This document shows, piece by piece, positions 1 through 13,800 of a DNA stretch of 64,000 bases; the stretch's first letter is position 1, and each line of letters begins with the position of its first letter. Both the position numbers and the translations under genes were made by a program. A model generated the notes under the pieces. The model was given only the letters and a program-made list of their open reading frames with translations. It was not told where the DNA came from and ran no database searches. Source of the stretch: Spizellomyces punctatus DAOM BR117 (taxonomy: Eukaryota; Chytridiomycota; Chytridiomycetes; Spizellomycetales; Spizellomycetaceae); contig NW_015971540.1 of NCBI RefSeq assembly GCF_000182565.1, forward strand, positions 620,476 through 684,475. The letters run 5' to 3'.

Positions 1-254
1 GATAGTGGCGAGACCCAATTTCGAACAGTTCCCAGATCGCCATGAGGTTTCTGGTGGACACTTTTTCTTTATCATAGAGAGAAAACGCATAGAACCTTAG
101 CTATAATCAATCGCTTGGAAGATAGGATCTGGGATCACGTCAAGCAAAAAACCGAGTGTATTCTACCAGCCAATGGACACAAACTTATTTCCACAAATCA
201 TTCAACTTCTTACGCTGTGCCTATAGGTAAGATGCGGGGAAGTCAACGTTCATA

Positions 255-3200
255 TTAGTTCATATTACCATAAGGGACAAAGGAACTGTCCTTTGTGCTT
301 ACCATTCCTTTAGCTACCCAAATACCTAAAATCAACGCTGCTATGGTTGTCAATAGCGCACCGTAGTTGAATCCCTCGCTCAGCACATCGAAGGCCTTGC
401 TGGGGCTTCGCCGTGCGCAAAATATGTCCAAACCCCACGCAATGGTCAGAGAAGTGGATTCCAATTTGGTGGCAGAGCTGAGGACATGCTCAATGCGCGG
501 AACCTGCCTAGAATTGTTATTTGCTGCGAACCACCGTTACCACACCCAATACTTACATATAAATGATACGAAGCAACTTCTTTTGGATTGAAATCCAAGG
601 TTGCGCGATATGGTAGCACGCCTTCCTCTTTCTCATCCGCTGTTGGTGCCCCAACCGGTCGACGCGGATCAAGCAGTCTCTTATTCACGCCGTAGAGGTG
701 ACCCTCTGCGAGTCCAACTGCAAATAGGAGGAGGTAATCTATCAGTGAATAGTCACTCATGCATTTGGCATTGCGGACGCATACGTAAAACTTCCTTAGT
801 TGTGATTCCTGCTCCAGTTGCTGTTAGCGCCATCGCGTTAATGCGCTTAGGGAATGCGTAGCTCTGTGCGATGACATGTGGCCGTTTCGATTGGAAGGAG
901 GAAAAAGTATTGCTATATTTATGTAATTAAATAGTTTGACAACGAATTTTACGGAAAAGACAAACTAAATAACAGTATCTGTACCTTTCAAGCCGTGAAT
1001 CTGGTTTTGCACTTTCGTAAAACTCCAGGGTAGCCATTTCAAACCCCTTCGCATCTGGTACAGCAAAACTTGTCGCAGCTGCCGGTTTTCTCTTCTTCTT
1101 CCTTTTCTTCTTGAGATCCTGCTCTGTTTCAATGGTCGACTGATCAATTTGTGATGGAGCTGCCTCCGGACCATGATTCCAGTAGGATACCACCGCCCAA
1201 TTTTCACTTTGTACAAGGTGTATCGAGGGAATGTCGGGCAAAACGTGTCCAGCTCCCTTGAACTCAGCTCGGTAGTGGATGCTACCGGTAACTGTGTCAA
1301 TAAGATACAATAGGACAACAGAGGTGAACTGTGCATCGAAAGGTCCAGTGCCAGTAGTTGCGATGGTAGCGAGAGCCAGCAGATTCGGGTTCAGATATTT
1401 GTACAGAACCGAGCGATTGCCTAGTACCCGTCCTAGCGAAGCAACGTGCTCTGTTGTGCCCATTGGTTAGATGGAATACCCGTCTCCTTTAGGTCGCTTC
1501 TGCTGCACCAACATACCATGTTTGGATACTTCACCGAGTGCGGCAATTTTCTCATCATCAGGAAATTCCACCTTCCACGTTGAGATCAGCTTGTAATTGC
1601 CCTGAAAATACTTGAATAAGCATTGAAAATATCCAACAGTAGTTGACTGCTAGTTCACGCACATCCGGTGATTGTGCGACTTTGAAACCGCCTAGTTCCG
1701 AGGATCCTACTCCTTCCGTTAAGTAAAGATGAAAGGTAGGAAGAAATGTCTCGAAGGCGCCCCTTGCTACGGGAGAATCCGGATGCAGATAGACCTGGGA
1801 AGTTCAGTTGTCCATCAAGCAGTCCAGACGCAACAACAAACACAATCCACCGAAATATAAAATTACCTGAGAATCTTGTCCAACCAATGCCAACAAGTGC
1901 GTTCTGTCCTCGGGTTCTTCCAAAGGAAGCCTCATCACCTTGCGAATGAGGCCAAATTCCGATGTTGCATTAGAACCATCCCCAGGATAGTCATCGCCTG
2001 TCAACGCATTCAATCTGTATAACAGCGAAGTCGACTTCATGGAACAGATCACGAGACATTAATGTCGGGATATCTTCGCAATTCACAAGTTTGGACACTT
2101 ACTTCATCCCGGTTACCCACAAGGGTAATAACAGGCGGGTACTTGACTACCGATGTCCGTATATTTTCCACTTGCCAGAACGAGATACCGCCAAAATACC
2201 TCTCCCATACCGTTCGACCTCTCTCAGTATCGTAGGCGACAACCTTCCCAGTTTTCGAGGCGAAGACAATGACTTTCCGAACACCCAGCATATCTGCTCG
2301 AAGATCCATGTCATCGTGAGTATTGCTACTACCGAAGAGATACTTCGACATAGCCACAATGCGCTCTGGTAATGCCTTCATCAATGCAATCATGTAAGAG
2401 CTCCCTCCAGATACAAAATGGCGACGATAAACTGAGCTACCTTCACTTTATTGTAATGAGACCGGACGCGTCTCATGTAGCGTTCGATCGACGTGATTGA
2501 AGCTGTCTCTTCCGGTTGTTCGTCTGTTAGGTAACGTCAAATTGTCAGTATATTATCAACAGATTGAAATGCACACTGTGTCTTACTCAATTCGTCGTGC
2601 ACTTGAGACAATAGACTCTTTTCAGGAAGATCGACGTAGACGGCTGCAGAAGCTTTGGTCAAAGCCTCCTCCTTCGTCCATACAATCGCGCCGTCTTTCA
2701 ACAGTTTAGTTGAACCATCTGCTGTAATGATGAAAATGCGAAAGCCAATGGAGCCGTCCTTCTTGGGAAATACATCGAGAAATGCCTATGGGAATTGGGA
2801 GGATGTGTAAGGGGCTAGAGCGACGAACGGAACCTTAATCCATGCATTGTGCTATAATGCTCAGAGAAACAGTATCAAAAATCCTTCATAGACCAAGGAA
2901 CGGTGAACCGTCCACTCAAAGTCGTAGAAATCCAATCGTGATCATCACGCAATATACCAATAACCTTCCAAAGACGTCTGAAACTCTATCACAAACCTTC
3001 TGAACAGGGCCGGACATTCTTTCAATAAATGGGATCGAATATGTACCAATGGCCTTTGCGGACGTGCTATCAACCAGTTCGGCTCGTAGCTCCTTCTGAA
3101 GACAGTAGGCTCATGAATACCAGTAAGTGATCTCATATCGGGACACGTTCTCACCCCAGATCCTCTGGTGAGCCGGAGCACGTGGGTTTTGCCAAGACTA

Positions 3201-4501
3201 TGGGCAGTCGCAAAAATATTGCCCTCAAGATGAGCCTAACCATAGGTGTTACTTAGTATTAACTAAACAGCAACCCGCTTTGAAAATGACATACCCGCTG
3301 AAACGTGTGGACGACAGTGTGTGGGTTTCGTGCAATGAGGTACTTGTCTTTGGCACGGATAATTATATCTGGGTGCATAGTCTCTGGTTGCAACACCGTA
3401 ACGATTTCAGCACTCTCAATTCCGAATACCTAATGGAACAAACATTGAGATCCTAGCACTCTAGTCGATCGGTGTCACCGCAAAGCACGTACCTCCTCCA
3501 CTTCCTCCACGTCTGCTTGGCGCCCTAATATATGCCTATAGGCTCTTGCCACCCCATTCCAATATAAATACACGTGCTCCACGTCGCCAGCCACGAAGAT
3601 ATCCTCAGATGCACGTACTGCACCATTAGGAGGTTGATATTCCTCGATGATGCGTCCCGTAATGGCGTCCATCTGAATGATGGAGACCTCTGGATAGTCG
3701 CGCGATTGTTTCGTGCCAATAAGGTACAAGACTCTCCCATGGGCATATATACAACGGTAAGTGGCACTAAAATTATAATTAGATAATGTTTGAATGATAC
3801 CCGGAGTAACGTACCTTGTCTCCAATTTAGAAGACCATAAGATGCTTCCTTCTTCACCGCTCAGTCGAGTAACAGTTTCGCCATTTATCAGCGTCACAAC
3901 ATCACCGCCGCCGGTAAAGGTCAGATCTGCGGCGGGCTTGCTCACATTTCCATCAGATGACTGATCCCAAACAAGGAATCCCGTTTGAGCATCCCAGAGG
4001 CGCGTATGAATCAATCGTCTGCCGGATATGGACACTAACCCTAGATATCACCAGATTAGCGTCGGATTCTGCCGTTGACCATCACTCATTATTAGTCATG
4101 CATACCATGCGAACCGAGACGTACTGAGAGAAGATCGTCCGAAGGCTCCAGAACCTGTCGCCACACTATCCAGGAACGCAATATGTCGGTAACAAGCGCC
4201 GAACGACCGTACCGCCGCAAAACATACCAGAATTGCCCGTTTTAGGGGATATCAGGGCAAGTACGTTCCTTTCTGTTCCCACAAACAGTTGTGACCTTTG
4301 GCCTGTCCGCGTGTAAAACACATGGCTGGGGGTCCCCACGAGCTCCTTGTGCCTTTGGGGTAGATAAGATGGCTGTCAGATCGCGTTCCAATAAAGTTTC
4401 CAGTGCCGAAAAACACACCAATCTGTCGCACCAGCCTGGTCAACGTGAATTGCACTAAACACCGGAGTGCAAAGCAGACAAGCAAGCAGCAATAGTAACA
4501 T
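255..4501 (-). CDS. EMC1: ER membrane protein complex subunit 1 (EMC1)
   Basis: Large lumenal subunit of the ER membrane insertase complex. The ATG at 4501 opens a signal peptide (MLLLLLACLLCTPVFSA) followed by DQAGATDW. Exon 1 (4419-4501) joins exon 2 (4228-4352, HKELVGTPSHVFYTRTGQ) and exon 3 (about 4106-4165, VWRQVLEPSDD), the start of the PQQ-like propeller. Exon 4 (about 3493-4040) continues the propeller. The C-terminal DUF1620 region is clear near 446-760 (KRLLDPRRPVG, EEGVLPYRATLDFNPKEV). It runs into ESTSLTIAWGLDIFCARRSPSK and one transmembrane helix (YGALLTTIAALILGIWVAKG) before the stop. These are hallmark EMC1 C-terminal motifs. At least eight exons are present; those between 900 and 3400 are approximate. 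A 48-nt intron (3767-3814) is a multiple of three and open in frame. The gene is divergent from CHO2. Confidence 0.9.
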
Positions 4502-4711
4502 CCTTTGTCGTTGCTCCAAGGCCAAAAGTGCGCACCGTCGATATCCAAATTGGACATCCAAATTGGCATGGCAACAACCTTATTGCCGACTAAGCCTGCT
4601 TCCCCGCCAAGTGCGGTAAATCACATGTCAATTTTGTCTTGGATGACCCCAGGACTGCCAACTTTGGGACTTCTGCCGAGCCGTTCCTTCGTTTGCCACC
4701 GATCTTTCATC
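4502..4711. promoter_or_regulatory. Shared EMC1/CHO2 bidirectional promoter region
   Basis: The 210 bp between the two divergent start codons must hold the core promoter and 5' UTR of both genes. I see no clear TATA box. If CHO2 starts at the upstream in-frame ATG (4568), the gap shrinks to 66 bp, which makes the 4712 start more plausible. Confidence 0.5.
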
Positions 4712-7700
4712 ATGGGGAGCGACCGCGACGGTGCTGTCATTACTCCACCAGACTCGCCACCTCGAAGTGGTGCAGAAACCGGCGATATCTGTGCAATGAG
4801 CAAGTCGTCGAGCTGTGGTATGCCGTCAATTACGTCGGCCGACGGCCTTGCGATTAAGGGTTTAAAAGTGCCGGACGTACCACCGAATACGCCTGCTTCT
4901 AAAGGTATGCAGATACTTGTAGACACTGATGACCTCTCTCTCTGGCTTTACGGACATGCAATAGTAATGTGAATTCTCTCCCTTTGCCTTTGTGAATCTA
5001 AATGTGTGGCATATCAAATTCTTAGAAGCGATTCTGGCTGCGTCCGAGGAAACAACAGTTGGGAGGGTTCCGGACGGCACAGGTAATGGCGTCTGCTATT
5101 GCCACTGTAGACATTTATAGTTGAACCTCATGCTTACTTTCGTTTCACAGTTTTTTCCGTTCCTCAGACACACGACTTGATTCAGACCCTATTTTCGCCA
5201 AAGGAACCGAAGACCTTACCTGAATGGATCACTCTCGGTGCGATGGCGTTCGAGATCTCTCTTTTCTTGTTCACCAATACCCCGCGAGGAGTGTTCCTCT
5301 GTTTCTTTATTTTCTGGCGCTGCATGTACAATTTCGGGCTTGGTGTCCTCTTGAGTGCTCAAAGTCGCGACCGCGCACTCGTCCGTTGGGCCAAGCGAAT
5401 TGGTTTACAGTCTAATCCTACCAAGCCGCGGACATGGTGGGCGCAATTTCTGGTCAATCAAGTCAAACGGAAGATGAGCAAGGATGTTCAATACAATTAC
5501 GAGGTACGTCTTTATTTGACGATATGCGAGTTGTATACGAATTACAAATGAATCATATTTTCCCCGTGAAAAAGACTATGCCGATTGAATTTAACGTTTG
5601 GATACTTTATCGCGGATTGGTCGACGTCATTCTGGTTAACGACTTCACGTGCTACGTGCTCTTTGCAATATCTTTCTACCAATATCCGGAAGGTGGCCAC
5701 GGGTTGAAGGATGTACTTCGGTACGCAGGAGGTGTTCTCATGCTGTTGTTCAATCTTTGGGTAAAGACCGATGCTCATCGAGTTGTTAAAGACTTTGCGT
5801 GGTGTGAGTGGACTTCTGTTCATTTCTGTGCTTTTTACCCATGGTTCTTACTTTTCGCAATGTTTCGATGACTGGCAGATTGGGGGGACTTCTTCTTCCT
5901 GGTTGACGCGTCATTGACATTTGACGGGGTGTTCGAGATGGCACCGCACCCTATGTATTCCGTCGGGTACATCGGTTTCTATGGAACTGCCCTCATTGCT
6001 CAGAGCTACTGGGTGCTCTTTATCAGCTTGGCAGCCCATGCGGCGCAGATGGCATTTTTGCATTGGGTTGAGAATCCGCACATTGACAAGACCTATAATC
6101 CGCCCACGCAGAAAACTGGTAGTTATTTCATCTTTTGCGACGGACTTTGATACCCCGTACTTATTCAATTACCATTTCCCAGAAAAGGAGGATCGTGAGT
6201 TAATGGGGAAGTATTTTAGACGGGATATGACGGTGTTCCGCAATTTGGACTGGTTTAGAAGCACCGATCTCCAAACTATTACCATAGCGGCCTACACTGT
6301 TCTAGCCGCCATTCTAATTGGTCCGATCGATGGCACTTGGAAACTGTGGTTTTATGTGGGGTACGGCATTATTTGGTCACTTCCCGCTGTAGCAAAGCTC
6401 TAACTCTCCATTTCTAGTCAAACCTTATTTTGGCGTGTTGTCCACACTTACGGGCTTGGTGCGATCTTGTATTTGCAAAGCAATTTCCGTTTATGGAACC
6501 GCCACTTCATCAAGTATGGCGATAGTCCTCGGGAGGCGTTCCATCATTGGAAAGTGTAAGTGTCTCTCGTTGGTGCTCGGGTTCTTGCAGCTGGCTGACA
6601 TAGACTGCTCGGTTAGAATATACAACACTACTCAATTGATGACTTACGTATCATTCTTCATTTGCGCAATCCGACTATTTGTGGTACCAGAGAATGTCGT
6701 TTATGGTACTTTTCTTCTTCGAGCAACTTTGGGCGTGGTAAGAGCTTGTCCTCATTGAAGGAAGCATGATTATGATTACCTCACCTCTATGCAGCTCTTT
6801 ATTCTCTTGCATCTCTGGATTGCGATCTCTACATTTGAAGTGATCGGTTCATCGGGATGGTTTTATGGCGATTTCTTTATTGACGAGCTTCGTGCACGAA
6901 GTGGGCCCGTCTATAGTGGATTGTATCGCTATCTCGACAATCCGCTCCTGTACACGTTCTCCTGCTGGGGAGTGGCGATGATATGCGGTTCCCCCGTGCT
7001 GTATGCAATCACGCTTTTTGGTCAAGTCTCGAATTGGTTGTTCCTGCGCTACGTTGAACAACCACATATGCGGCGAATGTATGGATCCAAAATCCGAAGG
7101 GAAGCAGGAGTCGAACGGGTACTGAAGAGTAAAGTTGGTGAACTCGAACGAAATGCGAAGGGAGCTGTAGAAAAGATGGTGAAGGATTTGGATCTTGTTG
7201 ATGTTCTTAACCGGATCAAGCTGGTGAAACGTCAAGGTGAACAGGAACTTAGGAAAGTCATGGGGCCAGAAGCATGGAAAGAGTTTGTTGCACGTGCAAG
7301 GGGCCGAAAAGGCGTACGCCGTGTCGGTACAGATGTGACACCACCGGAAAGCGAGGAGGATGACTACATAGCGGAAGAAGACGATGGGTCCACTGTCGGG
7401 CGAGAAGGACTCCGGTTGCGTAAAAAGACATCTCAAGATTCGCAAAGCTCTTCCTCATCTCATGAAGATGAAACGGCCACTCGTCAAGTAGCTGCTAGAG
7501 GAAGGCGCGATGCAAACCGGAATTTGCCCCAAGCCGTTGAGCGCATTATTGAGGAACTGGAAGACCTGGTGGATCAAGCGAAGCCTCGAGTACGAGCAAT
7601 GGTTGGAGAAACGACCTTGAAGTTTGCACAGTTAGCGAAAGTGTATGTTGATTTGATCTTCTATCGCCATCGGGCTGTCAGCTGTTACGTGTGTCATTAA

Positions 7701-8752
7701 TATTATGTCTTTCTTTCTCAGAGGGGAAGAGCTTCCTGTTTCTCGCCTTCCAGTGCATTTATACCGTTTGGAGTTTCCTTTCTGTGCCACTGGATCTCCT
7801 GTTACTTTCACGCTTGGTCAACCCATTACAATTGAGTTTGTATCTGTGGCCGAAGCCATGACATCGCGGGATTGGATTGGTCTATACCCGGTAACCGCTA
7901 ACCCGAACAGTGCTTTAACCACAACGAAGAGTAGTGGCCGCTGGCTCTTCATAACTGGACATGCAAAGACGGAATGGGATATTGATGGTGATGTTGGTAC
8001 AGGCCGTGGAATATCGCTGGTGAAAAAGAGCAACGGCAAAAGTTGGATAGGTCAGACAGAAGTGAAGTTCCTTCCTGCTCACGGCGATGGAATTACCGCT
8101 GACGCTGAAGATTTGCACCTGGTCCGGGGTCAGCTGACCTTCCACAACGATCAGCTTCCGTGGCGCGTTGGAGTTTACGAAGCGAGATATCACTATGAAG
8201 GAAAATATGGGGTCGTTACTGCCAGTCGCGCTTTTGAGATTGTCGCAGAGGAGTTTTCGTGGCAAGAGGCGGAATCCACCGAAGCCGAAGACGACAGAAT
8301 TGTGGACACTTTACGGCGAATCGTGGAGAACTGCTTGGACATTGATGTTGTGGCTGGCGGGAGGCCGCTCGGTGTCGACGACGATATTTTGGAAAGAGTG
8401 AAGGTGGACGGATGTCTGGACGGTGGTATGCTGCGGCCGTTTTTAAATATGAGCGTGCTCATGCCTGAACTAAACTACTATTTCTTTGCAGCCTCGTACG
8501 CGAAGTATAAAGAGGAGGTGGCGAAGCGCATCACATATGTAACCAAGCAAACTTTCGGCATCGAGTTTTCATGGAAGGTGATCGGTTTAGTCGGGACTGT
8601 TGGAGGTCTGGCGAAGCGGGTATGTGGCAGCGTCGTATCACAGCCAGTGCCAAGTCCTGACTAACACTTGATGAAAATTTAATATGTAGATATCCTCCGC
8701 TCGTGTTGCGCTACATCCACCACCGACAGTGAGCGATGGCAAAAACCTGTAA
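4712..8752 (+). CDS. CHO2: Phosphatidylethanolamine N-methyltransferase (Cho2 type)
   Basis: ER multi-pass enzyme that transfers the first methyl group from S-adenosylmethionine to phosphatidylethanolamine on the way to phosphatidylcholine. Exons 4712-4904, 5026-5082 and 5151 onward join in frame to give [16 protein letters not shown], the Cho2 N-terminal signature. The first methyltransferase repeat carries [20 protein letters not shown] and [18 protein letters not shown]. The second lies near 6790-7080 ([20 protein letters not shown] and a C-terminal EQPH). A charged linker (about 7100-7600) leads to the Cho2 C-terminal domain ([26 protein letters not shown]). The end is ambiguous. Read through, the frame stops at 8664; an intron from GTATGT near 8621 to TAG near 8690, with a CTAAC branch site, gives a last exon ending at 8752. 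Start: ATG 4712, with 4568 as an in-frame alternative. Confidence 0.92.
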
Positions 8753-9093
8753 CTTATTTTAGATATTAGTCGTTGTTGCATTTTGTGCACAATAGAATGT
8801 CCGTAATGTCACATACTCATCACGAGACAAGAAGAGGTTCTTCACGCTTTTTTCAGCTGGCGGGGCGACCTGCGGACGTCGTCTAGTCTAAGTTCAACGA
8901 TGTGCTGAATGTAACATATAGGAGCATATACTCGGTGGTTTTTTAGCTGCGAAAGAATATCTACCAGTCCCTGTTTAACTGTTCCTGTCGATCAAGCTGT
9001 GAAAGTGTGTATTTCAAATAATAGAGGTCGATAACTTGTCAATTGTGCTCCTAGACTATGTGAGGCTGTCTAAACTATTTTACGTAGTACTGA
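8753..9093. other. Convergent intergenic region, nothing recognised
   Basis: The 3' ends of CHO2 and the carnitine carrier face each other here. The sequence is AT-rich, with no open frame of note and no repeat or RNA gene that I can support. Confidence 0.6.
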
Positions 9094-10396
9094 TTACCAC
9101 AGGCGATGCAAAACTTCCATCATGGCGGCACGTCCTAAGAAACCGGCTGCGTTCGCCTGCAACGGAAATATTACGTTGAATAACGAGTTGCACGAACAGA
9201 ACCTGGCACACGTACCGGAAAGGCGCGGAGAAGTGCCGGTCCCAAACCCTTGAACAGTGCTGTGGGTCCTTCAGATGCGATGATTTTGACACCACAGTCA
9301 ACGAAGCCTTTGTAAGTTCCTGCAGGTGCTGCCTGAATGCGGGATTTAATAACGTCAGGAGGCTAATCGGATTGACAAAGATGTTAGTAGGAAGCCTGGT
9401 ACATTGTGTGTTGTTGCCACTAATTTGCATCAACTCACAATAGCAATGGACCACATCGCAACCCCAGCCATTCCTATGAAAGCCACACTTTAGATTACGC
9501 CTGGAAATTCGCGCGTATCAGATACGTACCACCCGCGAAAAGAACGGATCCCACTGAAAGCCCCTCTTGTCCCTTTGGCTTTAGTGCACGATAAACAGCT
9601 TCATAGGCCCAGAAGTATGCAGCAGATCCTGGTACATCGCGAGCCAACGTCGCGATTGTGCCACGGTATAAAGAGCGGATACCTCCTTCACGCCACATAT
9701 CGGCACCTGCGTCCAACATTCCCTTGTACTTCTTTCCCCCAGCAGCTTGATCCTGAGTCTGCAGTATGACTTTGACTCGTTCCATGGGAGTTGTCACAAT
9801 TGTGGTCGGGATAGCCGAGAAACCTCCGGCAATGGCATACTCGGTCAACGACAGATCCGTATTTTTACGGTTCGGGGTAACGTTACGCACAAGTTGACAG
9901 CCAAGGTCGTAGGACTAAACGACGACAGGATGGTGAGCGGCCAGTACAAAGAACAAAACAACTAACATGCAGAGACACCAAAGCATCTGCGCGTCCGTCT
10001 CCAATAGGAAAGGAGGAAGGTCACAAACGAAAGGCCACCAGCCGTCTTACTCACCCAGAAACTGAGAGCGAACATTGGGGTAACACCAACAAGGGGAGAC
10101 GCCATGCCCTTGTAGAGGCCAAGGAACCCTTCCTTGGCTACAGTTTGTTTGAAGCAGTCCGCCAATCCTTTGTACTGATTGCTGGTTTGCAGGCGAACTT
10201 TGAGGGTATCAAATGGATGCTGAGAAGAGAAATCAGAACCGTGAGTTGCTAAAGCTCGTCCATCGTTTGAGAGCATAAATGATGCAAAGATTTAACACAA
10301 CTTGCAACGTACACCGGCCAAAACTGTCGAAACGCCGGCAGCGGCACCTCCCAGCAGAGATTTTATCTGATCCATCTTTGGAGCGTCGTCGGCCAT
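9094..10396 (-). CDS. CRC1: Mitochondrial carnitine/acylcarnitine carrier
   Basis: Inner-membrane SLC25 carrier that exchanges acylcarnitines for free carnitine so that acyl groups reach matrix enzymes. Exon 1 starts at ATG 10396 ([20 protein letters not shown]). The three tandem carrier signatures are present in order: [25 protein letters not shown] and a third, [17 protein letters not shown]. Between them lie the matching matrix-loop motifs [21 protein letters not shown] and [14 protein letters not shown]. The last exon encodes [20 protein letters not shown] and the stop (9094-9096). The RXXPANAA-type motif after the third repeat and the MERVKV second signature are typical of Crc1/SLC25A20. 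There are at least five short exons. Other SLC25 carriers are a less likely reading. Confidence 0.88.
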
Positions 10397-10829
10397 CTTA
10401 TTATGATCGTTTGCACAACAATGGAAGAGAACTGCAAGAAAACCCTATTGAATGATTCATATGCACGCAGTTTCGCCGTGAAGCATCGTCCTCTCACCTT
10501 GTCGGTGCGGCCCGTCGAGTCGAGGTGGACAAAAGCGAGGAAGCGACCAGATCGTTGAAAATCTCCGTGCTAAGCCATCAGGGTGGGTAATCAGGGTTAA
10601 ATGCCCGAATCCGATCATGAAGTTGACCGTCATAGCAATTGCGACGAACCCTCATTGACGTTTACTCTCCACCATTGATGTTTTTTCAGAGTTTCCAAGG
10701 TTTCTGTGGTGCTTCCTAATTGATAGCCGGAATGTTCTACAAGTGGGTATCTGACGCGCAGGTCATCTTCAAGATGTCCAAGAGCATAGAGCGCCTTTGC
10801 GCTGTGTTAAACATATTGGGCTTGCTCTC
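10397..10829. other. Divergent intergenic region between CRC1 and STT4
   Basis: Probably contains the promoters of both flanking genes. ATGs at 10732 and 10774 open a short frame (MFYKWVSDAQVIF) that stops at about 10830 and is not in frame with the kinase. It could be a 5' exon or an upstream ORF, which I cannot decide. Confidence 0.4.
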
Positions 10830-13800
10830 ATGAATCGCCAATTTTTGTCGAATAGCCTCGAGGATGAAATATCTTCGGTCTCTCTTCTTTCCGAGGCCGC
10901 TGAAGTAGTGGCCAGCGTGCCCGCAGCTGGACTGGAGGACCTTACAGACTTTATGGCCTTGTGCTCACCAAGTGTGGCAGACTATTATACTGGCCGACGC
11001 TCTGCCAAACCTTACGTTGACGACCTGGCGGTAGGGCATTGTTGATGTGTTACTGGTTTCAAAGTATGCTTTTGGAGACTTACATGACGGACAACTTAGG
11101 CCTATTTTCGAGATCCGGGATTCACAGGTCTCCTGGAATATTTGATCATGTCGGAAGGAGTTTGTCGAGAGGTGCTGCTACCTCTATGTCTTGACTGCAT
11201 CGACATTCTCTCTGCACTCTCTAGCGAAGAGATGGCAAAAATTGATGGTAATTGTTGATGTTTTTCGTAATCCCAGAGGCCCATCGTTAATGATGAACGT
11301 GAAGACTATGAAATGGTTGAAAATTTCATCTATGAGATTGTTTCACGACTGCTACTATTAGCGGATAAGTTTGCAGATGCTCGAGCAGCATTGAATGAGT
11401 CCATCTGGGAATGGTCCAATGGATTCGTCAATCTTATTATTCGAAACCAATGTATGAGTTGTTATTTGACCGTACAAAACTCTCAAATTCCCGATATGTT
11501 TTATTTAACGATAACTTCTACATCTTTCGAAGCAGCACCGTGGAAGCTTAGAGCTGGTGTAGTTTCGATCATGGGTGTATTTAATGCGCTAAAGACTGCA
11601 CCTGTCAAGCCTCAGCTTCCATTCCTGACCAATTTCCTCGAGATTGCCAATCGCCTCTTGGATTTCGAACAGCTTAAAGCTATTGATAAGGCAGCGAGGG
11701 CAACAGAAAACGGTGCATTAAAGTATCCGGAACAACGATATGAAGCCCTTGACGTCATCGCAAGTTTATTCGCTTACGCTCAGCATTTACTTCTCGACAC
11801 TCTGGAAGTTCATCGGCTTGATGCAACACCATCTACAGCAACTTGGGAAACTGTATGTCAAGGAAAACTTTGCAGCCTTGTAACAGATAGCCAGTCTCGA
11901 GCTGCGATCCGGTCTCTTTACGACGTGTGTTGGCGATCGTACCGCAGGCAGACATCTAACGAACAGTGTGATGAGGGAGACATGCTTGGCACACTGTTGC
12001 CTGTGGTAGTGGTATGTGTCTGTTCTCCACAATAAAGGGGGGAGGTCGCATTTTTCAAACACCTATATCCGTTCAGCAATCAGCTGTCCTTTGCTCAGTT
12101 CATGTGGACCGATTGGAAGAAGATCTGTTTGTGCACCTCACGGCCATTTTGGAGGAGAAAGATCCACATTTCGTGCGAAACGCCGGAGCGGAAGTCTTTG
12201 TTGTTGCTTTGGAAGGCTTGGGGGTGCTCACTGAAAAGTAAGAAACAGGAATAGGCGGAATATTGGAACCTCTTACCTATGTATGGTCCAGCTTCCCTGC
12301 CATGCGTGGGAAGATCTTAGACACTCTCTTGGCCTTCATCCGCAACCCAGCTCCCGCCTTTCTCCAATGGGCCGACGACCATGCAGCCACTGCCGCCATG
12401 CGCCATTGTGCGAGCGCAATGCTGTTGAGGAATTTACAGGTGAGCGTGCTATTGTCATCTAATTCGGACATGGCTAACCTTCGCGCAGGCTGCTGGGAAA
12501 GAAACCATAACCGTGGCTGTTCTGGATAAGTGTGTCGACACAATGCGGGGCATTATGGTCGAAGGTGGTACGGTGAATCCCTGGTCTTCCGCATGGGAGA
12601 AGGGCCTCGCTCAGCAGAATTGCGCTGTTGCCGTCGCCACGATTGCACGTATATTGGGGAAGCAAGAGGTAAATGGCGCCTCTCGTAAATTTCGTGACAT
12701 TGATTATATTAATGCGGCGCATTGTAAGATTTTGAAAGTTCTGACGATCGCTTTTGAGGGTTCCCTGAATGATCCCAAATTTCCGTCTCACGATCTCATT
12801 TGGGAAAGTCTGGGAAATATGGGCTTGACCTGCGAACCCGACGTCTTCCATCTCGTATTGTCAACACTTAGCCGACAGCTGTCACCAAAGGTTATATCAG
12901 TTTAACTGACTACAAAGCATGTCGAGTGCTCAAGCTCACGCATGTTACTTCAGAGCACGGAGGTTCGCCATACTTTAGCGCGCGGAGCCGCGAAATCACC
13001 AGTCTTCTCGGGCATTTACCTTCAACAGGTTTTGACGTCATTTACCGAGAAGGCCATGCGAATCAGCAAGCAGGTATGCATTCAGGTCACGATCGAGTTT
13101 GCGCGACGCTCAGCTGTTTATAAGGGTTATATGTAGACTGCCAACATTGTTGCAGAGCTCTATGACATTGCCTGGATAGCGAAAGTGATATGCGACGAGG
13201 AGCATATTCAGTTGGCAGACGAGAAATCAGGGAGAATTCGAACCCTCTCTCGTGATTTCTGGCTGTGTGCTGTTATATATGTGATGAAATCTGATGGATC
13301 CTGGCCAAAAGGATGGCCCGCAATACTGCGCCAGATTGCCGTCAAGAGTCCTGTAATGACTCTGGCGCCTCATGAGAGGTTCTTGGAAGCGGACCTTCGT
13401 GCACATTCTGTGTTAGAGAAGAGTTTTACGGACGAGGTAAGTAGAAGCAAATTCGATGCCATTTGGGCTGCGCTGAATAGTGCTTTCTGAAGACCCAGCA
13501 GCGCGTGCGGGGGAATTTAGTACAAGCCTTCCCGGATCAGGCGAGCAATATCAAGTTACTGTCGTTCGCCAAGTGCGCATACCTACTGGCTGTACGTGAA
13601 CTAGAAGTGCTCCGCGGGCAAAGAGCCGATGTGAAGGCCATGTTAGAGTATCTCACAGACGACCGCTTGTATAACGATGAAGCCTATGGGTTATTGCACT
13701 GCATCGGGGACGAGGTGGGCAACTCCATTTATGCACCGCCATTTGGCCAGATTTGCTGACCCTTTCCCAGGTTGTGTCCACCTTTCTTAAAAAATGCGTT

